The notes below the pieces were generated by a model. That model was not told the origin of the DNA. It made no database searches and saw only the letters and a list, made by a program, of their open reading frames with translations. Both the position numbers and the translations under genes were made by a program. Positions 30,546 to 38,949 of a stretch of 42,096 nucleotides of DNA are shown piece after piece. The first letter of the stretch is position 1, and every line of letters begins with the position of its first letter. The stretch is from Rhizopus sp. PT2906 (lineage: Eukaryota; Mucoromycota; Mucoromycetes; Mucorales; Rhizopodaceae): positions 1-42,096 of the forward strand of contig JAMYHX010000384.1 of the NCBI GenBank assembly GCA_025529335.1. Direction: 5' to 3'.

Positions 30546-32248
30546 ATGACTTCTCCTGTCCAAGTACTCTGTGAACAAGTATCCAAGGAACTCAATGGTT
30601 CAGTCACCATTATAGGTATTTATATACATATCATATTGAATCTTTTAAAACTAAAACAATTCATAGTTCTTGGTGCCTCTGGCGACCTTGCCAAAAAAAA
30701 GACATACCCAGCGTTATTTGGCCTTTATCGCAATGGATTCTTACCAGAGAACACGAGAATTATTGGTTACGCGCGCACCAAGATGTCACATGAGGACTAT
30801 ATCAAACGTATCACGCAGTACATCAAGATTCAAGACGCTGATAAACTCGAGCAATTCAAAAAGATGACCTTTTATGTCTCGGGTCAATACGACGAAGACG
30901 CTTCTTTCCAAAAGTTGAGAGAGGCCATCGAACAATCTGAAAAGGAGAGAGCGGTCAAGCAGAAGAATCGTGTGTATTATATGGCCTTGCCCCCTTCAGT
31001 CTTCATTCCTGTCGCTCAAGGTATCAAGCGTAACGTCTATACAACCGAGGGATCCAACCGTTTGGTTGTCGAAAAGCCTTTTGGTATGGATTCAGAGAGC
31101 TCAGCCCATTTAGGTCGTGAGTTAGGCGCCCTCTTTACCGAGAACGAGGTACGCATATATATATATATATATATATTATAATATGTGGAGATGCAGCTTA
31201 TCTGATATACATACATGTAGATCTACCGTATCGATCACTATCTCGGAAAGGAAATGGTCAAGAACATCATGAACCTTCGTTTCGCCAATATCCTGTTTGG
31301 ACATGCCTGGAATCGTACCTATATCGATAACGTCCAAATCACGTTCAAGGAACCCTTTGGAACCGAAGGACGCGGTGGATACTTTGATGAATTTGGTATC
31401 ATCCGTGATGTGATTCAGAACCGCAAGTATACCCGTGCTCATTATTTCGAATTCACCACTAACTTGACCATCTAGATCTCCTCCAAGTCCTCACCTTGAT
31501 CGCAATGGAACGACCCATCTCTACGGACGCTGAAGCCATCCGTGACGAAAAGGTGAAGGTACTCAAATGTATCTCTCCTATCAAGATCGAAGACACATTG
31601 CTGGGTCAATACGTCGCAGCCGATGGCAAACCGGGATACCTCGAAGACGAGACGCTCAAGAACAAGAACAGCTTGACACCCACCTTTGCCGCGGCTGTCT
31701 GTTTTGTCAACAACGAGCGATGGGAAGGTGTGCCCTTTATTTTGAAGGCGGGTAAGGCCCTGAACGAGGCCAAGGTCGAGGTCCGTCTCCAGTTCCATCG
31801 AGTGGCAGGTCAACTCTACAGCGACTCACCTCGCAACGAACTTGTCATCCGTATTCAGCCCAAGGAAGCCGTCTATATGAAGTTCAATAACAAACAGCCC
31901 GGCTTGTCATACCAAACGATCCAAACTGATCTTGACTTGTCCTACCACGAGCGTTATACAGATCTCGCTATCCCAGACGCATATGAATCCCTTATCCTCG
32001 ATGTACTTCGTAATGATCACTCCAACTTTGTCCGTGACGATGAACTTACCGCGGCCTGGAATATTTTTACGCCGTTGCTGCACAAGATTGATCGTCATGA
32101 TGATGACGTCGATATCAAAAAGTATCCTTATGGCTCGCGTGGTCCTCAAGAACTAGATGAGTTTGTCAAAAAGTATGGTTATCATCGCAATACAAATGGA
32201 TACACCTGGCCACGTCAAAATGTCAATCCTTCTACTAATAAGCTCTAA
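30546..32248 (+). CDS. ZWF1: Glucose-6-phosphate 1-dehydrogenase (508 aa, 4 exons, one GC-AG intron)
   Basis: Oxidises glucose 6-phosphate with NADP+, the first step of the oxidative pentose phosphate pathway in the cytosol. Exons are 30546-30615, 30667-31148, 31221-31422 and 31476-32248; total 1527 nt. The NADP fingerprint GASGDLAKKK starts at residue 26, RLVVEKPFG follows, and the active-site signature RIDHYLGKE is at residues 187-195. Then come KEPFGTEGRGGYFDEFGIIR and the C-terminal substrate/structural domain ending YGSRGPQELDEFVKKYGYH. Intron 2 carries an (AT)n run (31155-31176). Intron 3 (31423-31475) begins GCAAGT rather than GT. Only this junction restores the family sequence DVIQNHLLQVLTLIAMERP, while unspliced reading hits TAG. 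Length matches fungal G6PD (about 495-515 aa). Confidence 0.96.
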
Positions 32249-32459
32249 ATTTGTATTTTTCATTGTAATATTTTGTGTATTGATATCTCGTCCACTGCTT
32301 ACCCTTTCTCTCTTTTTTTTATATACAAAATAAATATATACATCATTCAGCATATATTCAAAAAAAAACAAGTGGGCGGATTTATATATAATATACTAAT
32401 AAAAAAAAAAAGAAGGGAGAAGGGTATCACATATACAAGGGTATTTTTTTCAATAAAAA

Positions 32460-33590
32460 TCAATTTTGCCACTTTTTCACTTGAGGTGTCTTGCTGGACT
32501 TGTTTATATTGAATTTAGATGATCTTTTCGACAAGGTGGAAGATTGGCTGTTTATAGACGATCTTGACGTCGTTCGATGTAGTGTTGGGCTATTTGACGG
32601 TTTGGATGTGGTTCGATGTGATGGTTGACTGTGTATAGATGTTTTAGACGTCGTTCGATGCAAATTATTATTAGGTGTAGGTGAAGTCGGAGGTGTAAGT
32701 GGTTTCTTTGGTTTAATTACCTTTTTATGTCCTACACACACATATTTTAGTATTTCTAAAAAGCAAAAAAAAAAAGTGCGTACCTGAATCATCATCTGAT
32801 GCAGTAATCGAGACAGCCGACTGAGCTTGTTGAATAAGTTGTATTAGCATCGTTCGTATTTTCTCAAACGCCGCATCTTCTTCTTCCTCATGTGATGACT
32901 ATTTATTAACAAGTGTAAGTTTTTGAATAAAAACATGTATGCATATAATATACCATTATTCCGCTCTTGCTCGGAGCTGTATCTAAGTCAGGCACTAGTG
33001 GCTTCTCTACTCTACACTAAAGAGATTAGTTATAAATCATCTTTATCATCTATTATATATATATATTACGCAGCAAGTCTCTTTCGTAAATCGATAATCG
33101 TGTTTGTCTGTTCCTTGACGACACTTTCGAGTGTCTTGTTCAAGTTGAGAAGTGATTTCTTTTCGATTTCCAAGTCTTCAATCTATGAGAAATTAATATT
33201 TATTCGTAATATTCATCTTTTTCTTACCCTTCTATGCACTCTTGCTTCATCAAGAGCCTTTTGCTGTGAAAGGATGCCTCTCAACATAAAAGTGCCTATA
33301 CCAATACCCATCTTATTTGGTACTGGGTTAAAGTGTGGTTTCTTGTATTCTCCTTCTTCTTCTTCTTCTTCCTCTTCTTCTTTAGGTCGCGAGATGGGTA
33401 AGTTAATTCGACTTACTACCATCGGCTGAGCTGCAGGTTTAGCTGGTTTTGATAATGAGACAATGGGCTGACAAAAGAAGGATAAGCCCGGATTAGACTG
33501 AGTGGATGTTTTGATGATGGGACTTGCTTTTGTTGTAATGGAAATAGAACTTGAAGGTGCATTCGTAGGTGACAAGTCCTTTGACAGCAT
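32460..33590 (-). CDS. Uncharacterised coiled-coil protein with HRTTS repeats (306 aa, 5 exons)
   Basis: I do not recognise the family. Exons are 33590-33228, 33182-33070, 33011-32954, 32898-32784 and 32731-32460; sum 921 nt, open throughout. For exon 3 the first acceptor (TTTAG) leads to an immediate stop, so the next AG, 5 nt on, must be used. Residues 1-120 are Ser/Pro/Lys-rich with a poly-Glu run (KEEEEEEEEEGE). Residues 122-159 (IEDLEIEKKSLLNLNKTLES .. IIDLRKRLA) form a good coiled coil. The acidic segment SSHEEEEDAAFEKIRTMLIQ follows. The tail is basic and Ser/Thr-rich, with three copies of HRTTS(K/R), possible kinase sites. A cytoskeletal or scaffold role is a guess only. It is convergent with G6PD, with 211 nt between stops. 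Confidence 0.75.
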
Positions 33591-33796
33591 ATAGAGAAAA
33601 TGTTTATGTTTTTATTAAAGAACTAAAAAAAAAAAAAAAAAAAAAAAAAGGACGCACTTGTCTGTGCGGTATTTTGAATACATAAACTTTGATCATACTC
33701 AGACTGAGAAAAAAAAAAAAGAAATGATCACTCACAGGAACAACAACGAGAACCTGAAACAATCGTTTAACTTTTTAAAAGGGAACAATAGATACT
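33591..33796. repeat. A25 homopolymer and flank upstream of the coiled-coil gene
   Basis: An uninterrupted run of 25 A lies at 33625-33649, followed by another A-rich run (about 33709-33720). Read on the minus strand these are T tracts in the promoter of the coiled-coil gene. No gene seen. Confidence 0.5.
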
Positions 33797-34626
33797 TTAT
33801 ATGAATATCAGTAAATGATTGGTTGATACATTTTTACTAGATGATATTACCAAAAAGACACTTCTTTTGTTACAGTTTTGACACTTTAAATTCAGACAAA
33901 CAAAAAAGGAAGTTTGGACGTTTGTCTTGCAAATCTGGAAGGACGACCAAGTCTCTTGTCTATGGCTGTACATGATATCCCTGAAATTTAACACTACCAC
34001 CAAGTCTCTGTTCCACAATGGATAGGGCTCCAAACATTTTGGATTTATGCATCTAGTAAAAAGAAAAAAAAAAGTTATGAAAAGTAGAAATTTACCAAAA
34101 GAGCCTATGGCATTCGACTGTTGGATTTTTGGCTCGTGGAATTGGAATCTTTATAAACTTTTACAGTTTCACGTCTTTGCATTTAGGACAAAATGAGGAT
34201 GTTTTGTATTCATCAATCGAATGTACAGGAAATCCTTGCTTTCTTAGCATCCTTCGCATACTCTTCCTTCGTATTGGCTCGTGGAACTTGATGTTACTAG
34301 CAGTTCAATCCCCGATAGCAAGAATACAGTGCTTGGCAAAGTTTTCCCTTTGCATTTTCAAAAGTCGGCTATCAGACTGCTTTTTGTTTATAATCGCTGA
34401 TAGCTTGAGCTTTCTAAATGGAAGGATATTTTGGTCCTAATGTTGGCTGTCTTCATTTGTTTAATAATCGGACAGTAGCTTATTTGCGCTGGAAACCTTG
34501 CTTTCAAATATGAAAACAAATAATTCCTATTGATGAATCATCTTTTTACACTTTTTTTTCAGCAAGCAATTGCCTGAACTCCTTGGATCGCAGCGCCTTT
34601 TCTTCAGCCATTGTAGCAACAGTGAG
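33797..34626 (-). pseudogene. Relic of a TnpB/Fanzor-like RuvC transposon protein
   Basis: Minus-strand fragments keep the order expected for the C-terminal half of an OrfB/TnpB/Fanzor-type nuclease. First comes a basic helical stretch (MAEEKALRSKEFRQLLAEKK, about 34610-34555). Next is FHEPIRRKSMRRMLRKQGF, then SIDEYKTSSFCPKC with a Cys pair at 34190-34179 and an acidic residue in the RuvC-II position. After an intron-like break (acceptor ACTAG near 34053) follow CINPKC (34051-34034) and LWNRDLVVVLNFRDI, which resembles the RuvC-III Asp motif with the typical RD..(A)..N spacing. Stops and frameshifts between pieces show it is dead, and the N-terminal half with RuvC-I is not readable. The assignment rests on the CPKC..CxxxxC ribbon followed by WNRD; a different OrfB-like family is possible. 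Confidence 0.55.
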
Positions 34627-35538
34627 TTAAATGAGATCAATAGCAAATGATTCCCTCCAAGATATTTTGGAATATCAAGGCGTGGTTTAAGTATTACTGA
34701 TCCTACGATTCGACAAGACGAACTTTATTACAGATAGAGCTCACTGATTAGGCAACCATAAGAAAGATTCTCAAGCTTTACTCCATTTATTATTCATGTA
34801 CAATATTTGTTTAAAGTTTCCTAAAATACCTTACTGTTCAAGGCAAGTTCAGAATACTAAAAAGTCGAAGCCATCTCAACCTGTGTTATGATGAATGGCT
34901 GACACAGATGAAGCACTACCATACCTTGTTATTTGATTCCCTTATCGAGACCACGTCTACAAGCAGCCATGGGACACCTTTTGCAATCTTTCTGCTTGTG
35001 CTGATATGCAATTAAAAAGATCTTTTTCTCTCATAACTAAGAATTGGACATCCTACAACGATATTTGTCAGCTAAAATTGATGCTGAATATATCTATGAC
35101 ATCAACCAAAGAGTCGCAGCAGATAGCTTGAGTTTTTTTTTTTTTTTCCTTTGACAGACACTTACTACTCTTTTGGTGTACCATCCAATCATAGTAGCAA
35201 AATTTGGCTAGTTTTATCGCTTTCTGAATGGATTATATTCTTGTTTATTATCGAATAAGAAGGATACGAAGAGTTGAATTATCTTTATAAGCATCTCTGT
35301 TACACACCGCTTAAATTGTCAAATATCAGATTTTTTGTTTTACTGTGTGCGTCACAAGTTCACACTTACAACTTAGCGGGCTAACTCGGTCTTGACAGCC
35401 AATCAATCACAAAGAGGCCCGAGTCAAATTTTTTAAAAAGTTAATCAGATTTAAATCAAGCTCCCCCCAGCCTATATAAATTCCTTTTTTTTTCCTTTTT
35501 CTTTTGTCTCTCTTTTTTTTTTTAAAAAAAAAATTAAA
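34627..35538. other. Decayed sequence and ISU1 promoter
   Basis: No open gene. The first 600 nt are probably the eroded 5' half of the TnpB/Fanzor-like relic. The ISU1 promoter side shows TATATAAA at 35473-35480, a pyrimidine-rich leader, and a self-complementary T11A10 tract at 35513-35533 ending 5 nt before the ISU1 ATG. Confidence 0.45.
35473..35480 (+). promoter_or_regulatory. ISU1: TATA box of ISU1 (putative)
   Basis: TATATAAA lies 66 nt upstream of the ATG and just before a pyrimidine-rich presumed transcription start region. Confidence 0.45.
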
Positions 35539-36111
35539 ATGCTGCGAAATACTCTTACAACGATAACAAAATCATCAAGACTTATTCAAAAACCATTATC
35601 CATCTCAGGCACCCGTTTCTATCATGAAAAGGTTGATTGATAAATTTACAATTGAAAGAGAATATAAAATATTAAAACTACTTTAGGTTATTGACCATTA
35701 TGAGCGTCCTCGTAATGTAGGATCATTTCCCAAGACAGATACAGATGTAGGCACAGGTTTAGTGGGAGCACCTGCTTGTGGTGATGTGATGAAATTACAG
35801 ATTAAAGTGGACGATGCTACAGGAAAAATAGTGGATGTACGATTCAAAACATTTGGATGTGGTTCTGCCATTGCTTCTAGTAGCTTTATGACAGAACGTG
35901 TTAGAGGTTTGACACTTGAACAAGCAAGTCAAATTAAAAATACAGAAATTGCAAAGGAATTATGCTTGCCTCCTGTCAAACTTCATTGTTCGAGTAAGTT
36001 GTAGAAAGGTGTAAATGTTGTCATACTAACTGTATTATAGTGCTTGCTGAAGATGCAATTAAATCTGCCATCAATGATTACAAAAAGAAACGCTCAGCTC
36101 AAAAGCAGTAA
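35539..36111 (+). CDS. ISU1: Mitochondrial iron-sulfur cluster scaffold Isu1/IscU (156 aa)
   Basis: Scaffold on which the Nfs1-Isd11 desulfurase and frataxin build [2Fe-2S] clusters in the mitochondrial matrix. Exons are 35539-35631, 35687-35993 and 36041-36111; 471 nt. The first 30 residues (MLRNTLTTITKSSRLIQKPL .. RFYHEK) are a basic, hydroxylated mitochondrial presequence. The exon boundary falls right before the mature start VIDHYERPRNVGSF. All cluster ligands are present: Cys62 in APACGDVMKL, with Asp64 beside it, Cys89 in FGCGSAIASSS, and His131-Cys132 in VKLHCS. LPPVK at 125-129 is the binding site for the Hsp70 Ssq1/mtHsp70. Length and motifs are standard for the family. Intron 1 has an unusual donor, GTTGAT. 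It is followed in tandem by a cyclin gene. Confidence 0.96.
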
Positions 36112-36343
36112 AAAAAAAAATAACCAATTATAATAATAATCATATCAATGCATAAAGTTTTTATTTATTTTTTTTTCTGCACTTTTTCTCTCTGTCTCTA
36201 CTTTTACTTTTTTCTATAAAAGATAAGACCTTCAATCTGATTGGTGTAGATTACAAATTGACACCTGGCTTAACTTTAAAACTCCCAGTTAAATAAATTT
36301 CACACTTTTTTTTTCTTTATTATTATTATTATTATCATTATCT

Positions 36344-36917
36344 ATGTTTGCTACTGTTTCATCTAAAAGCCCAGAGGCTCTTCTTTGTAGGTTATAGATA
36401 GCGTATTAAATATATGTATTAATGGTTTATAAATATAGCCTTTACTACTAATACAGCGACAACATTATTACCTATAAACAACAATAATCGACGGAAGATG
36501 TATAATAAATATCGATACAACAGTAGACAATTACCACCATTAAATGAATTCATTGCTAATGTATTCAAACGATCAAAGCTATCACCTTGTGTCTGTTTAG
36601 TTTCGCTTATTTATCTTCAACGATTAAAATCATGTTTACCAAGTCATGCATGTGGACAAGTGGATACACCTTATCGTTTATTTTTAGCCGCTATCCTCAC
36701 AGCATCCAAATTTCTATCTGAAACAGGCACCTGCCTGACAAGTCAAGCGATGGTGGTGATGACAGATTATGCCTATTCCTCAAAAGATATCAACATGATG
36801 GAGAGAAGCTTCCTTGGTCTCATTAAATATAACCTATTTGTAAATGTTGAAGCCATCAAGGATTATTTGGCTATTCACGGAAAGGTTCTGGAGATGGACT
36901 TGATTGAAGAAATCTAG
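36344..36917 (+). CDS. Pcl/Pho80-type cyclin (173 aa)
   Basis: Exons are 36344-36386 and 36439-36917. The 43-nt first exon (MFATVSSKSPEALL) joins in frame to TTNTATTLLPINNNNRRKMY. A later ATG at 36498 also opens the frame but loses the conserved splice. Residues about 50-165 form one cyclin box: SRQLPPLNEFIANVFKRSKL, CLVSLIYLQRLKSCL, TPYRLFLAAILTASKFL, TSQAMVVMTDYAYSSKDINM, MERSFLGLIKYNLFVNVEAI. The signature with DINMMERSFLGLIKYNLFVN is that of Pho85-type cyclins, particularly the Pcl1/Pcl2 group, which control cell-cycle entry and polarity. There is no long N- or C-terminal extension. The exact CDK partner is inferred. Confidence 0.88.
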
Positions 36918-37288
36918 ACCTTTTTTCTGTAACATTTTGTGTGTGTGTGTGTGTGCGTGTATATATTTTATATATATATATATATATATTTTTTCTGTGT
37001 TGTATGTAAATACTTTTTCTTTTCTTTTTACTTAATAAATAATAATATTATCATATCAAATGACTAGGGATGACAGCCCGAATGAGAATAAACCAATGCA
37101 TCACATTGATTGGTTTACTTTTCAGTCGTACCAAATCTTTATCCGACTTAACCTTTAAGGCCCAGACATTGTGGCGGAGGTGGATAGTTGCTTTTATGCT
37201 ATTGGCTAAAATGGAAAGAATCTGATTGGCCAATAGTATATCTAAACTGTAATGTTTGTCATGTTTTTTTTTATTCAGTTGTTGTAAC
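36918..37288. other. Spacer with microsatellites between the cyclin gene and UBC12
   Basis: It contains a (GT)n stretch (about 36939-36954) and an (AT)n run (about 36970-36989) in the 3' flank of the cyclin, then AATAAATAATAATA (about 37034-37047) before the UBC12 promoter. Minus-strand open frame across here has no recognisable content. Confidence 0.45.
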
Positions 37289-37998
37289 ATGTATTCAATT
37301 TGGGGAAAGAAATCAAAAGAAGCTGAAGCAGAGAAAAAGAAACCTAGGACAACAGCTGCTCAAATACGTGTACAAAAAGGTTTTTTTATATATATTTAAT
37401 TAAAGAAAAAAGCAACAATATGTTGATACATGATTTAGACTTGGCAGAATTAGACATTCCAGATACCATTCAGTTAGACTTTCCTGATCCTTCTCACATT
37501 CTTAAATTCAATGTTTCTATTCTTCCAGACGAAGGTAATAATAAACTATATTATTTGCTAATCATGTTTATTCATCATTCTATAGGCTTCTATAAGGGAG
37601 GCATATTCAAATTTACATTTGACATCAGTAACAGTTACCCTCATGAGCCACCCAAGGTTCACTGCATTCAAAAAATTTATCATCCCAACATTGACTTGGA
37701 AGGAAACATTTGTTTGAACATCTTGCGTGAAGATTGGAAACCTGTTCTCTCTCTACAAGCTGTTCTTGTCGGCTTACAGTATTTATTCCTTGAACCTAAC
37801 GCGGATGATCCATTGAACAAAGGTATATATATATATATATATTTATATTATTGATGACATCTATACTTACTTATTCCCCTTATTTTAGTTGCTGCCGAAG
37901 TATTGAAAACTAATAGAAGATCTTTTGAAAATAATGTAAAGAAAGCCATGACAGGTGGCTCATTTGATGGGGTGCAGTATGATTATGTATTGCAATAA
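37289..37998 (+). CDS. UBC12: NEDD8-conjugating enzyme Ubc12 (177 aa, 4 exons)
   Basis: E2 enzyme that receives NEDD8/Rub1 from Ula1-Uba3 and passes it to cullins. Exons are 37289-37379, 37439-37534, 37586-37822 and 37889-37998; 534 nt. The N-terminal tail MYSIWGKKSKEAEAEKKKPR followed by AAQIRVQKDLAEL corresponds to the E1-docking extension special to Ubc12. The UBC fold shows PPKVHC, the HPN motif at 95-97 (YHPNIDLEGN) and the catalytic Cys105 in NICLNILREDWKPVL, the last being the Ubc12-type variant. NRRSFENNVKKAMTGG closes the domain. The (AT)n run in the last intron (37824-37842) is a simple repeat. The start was chosen because it gives the conserved tail; a downstream ATG at 37420 lies inside intron 1. 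Confidence 0.95.
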
Positions 37999-38949
37999 AA
38001 AGTCCTTTGTGTACCTTTTTTGGGCAAAGAGAGAATATGTGGTCCCTTTTTTCTTTTGGCAAAGAAACTTTTGCGTTTACAGTAATCCTCCTCCTTCTTC
38101 TTGCACCCTTTCTTTGATTTGGTACAAAATGGAGCAACTTTTTTCAGACTTGTTCACCCTCTTGTCTATATCTTACGCTTTTTGGAATAAAACCTTGAGT
38201 CGTTTACATAATGCACCAATGTCAAAATTATGCAAACGTTTTAGCTCATTTGAAAGGGGACAGTTTTCAAACTCAACATCAGGTTACAAAAATCAGATTG
38301 AAAATTTGACCTGCAATTCATTTCGTGTGAACATATGTGTAGAATACACAGAGAGACAATCAAGGCTCGTCCTATACATCTTTTATATATGCGTCAGAAT
38401 GAATCTATCTCTTACATTTACCAAGAATGAGCCGTGGGTGTAATGTTTTAAAATATCAAACGTCTCTCTTTTGGATTATAAAATACAGTAGCAAGTTCAT
38501 AACAAGTGAACGACAGGAGCGCAGCCAGATTCATTGCAAGACCGTTGAAGATGTAATCATATGATACGATAAGCTTCCTGATTCTTTAATAAACCATTAG
38601 AATGGATAGTTGAAGATGTTTTTCGAAAATTCTTGTAGTAACAGTGCAAATAGAAATTCTTTGCTCCATCAATTATGTACCTTTTTTCCTCCGAGTGCAA
38701 AGCTTCCTCTCCTGTCCACCCCCACCTCTCTCCTCAATCCAAGCTAACTTTTGTTGCACTAACGTGACAATTTTTGCACTGGAGAGACTGTACCTTGAAC
38801 CAACAAAAGTGATCCATTACCAAACATGGCAAGTGTAACATTGAAATGATTACTTTCTTTCCTTCTATTTTTTTTTTCTCTTTTCCTTCTTCTTTCTCTC
38901 TCTCTCTCTCTCCCTCTCTTTCTCTCTCTGCATTTAAAATATCATAAGC
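37999..38949. other. Spacer between UBC12 and the ankyrin/anillin gene
   Basis: 951 nt with no supported gene; open stretches (for example 37955-38443, plus strand) overlap the UBC12 end and have no domain. A long pyrimidine tract at about 38870-38925 (CT repeats) leads to the next ATG and is probably promoter/leader. Confidence 0.45.

Noticed and set aside
32923..33429. Plus-strand open frame of 168 codons
   Set aside because: Antisense to the five-exon coiled-coil gene, whose splice sites and joined frame are consistent.
37955..38443. Plus-strand open frame of 162 codons after UBC12
   Set aside because: It overlaps the last UBC12 exon in another frame and contains no recognisable motif; most likely 3' UTR and spacer.
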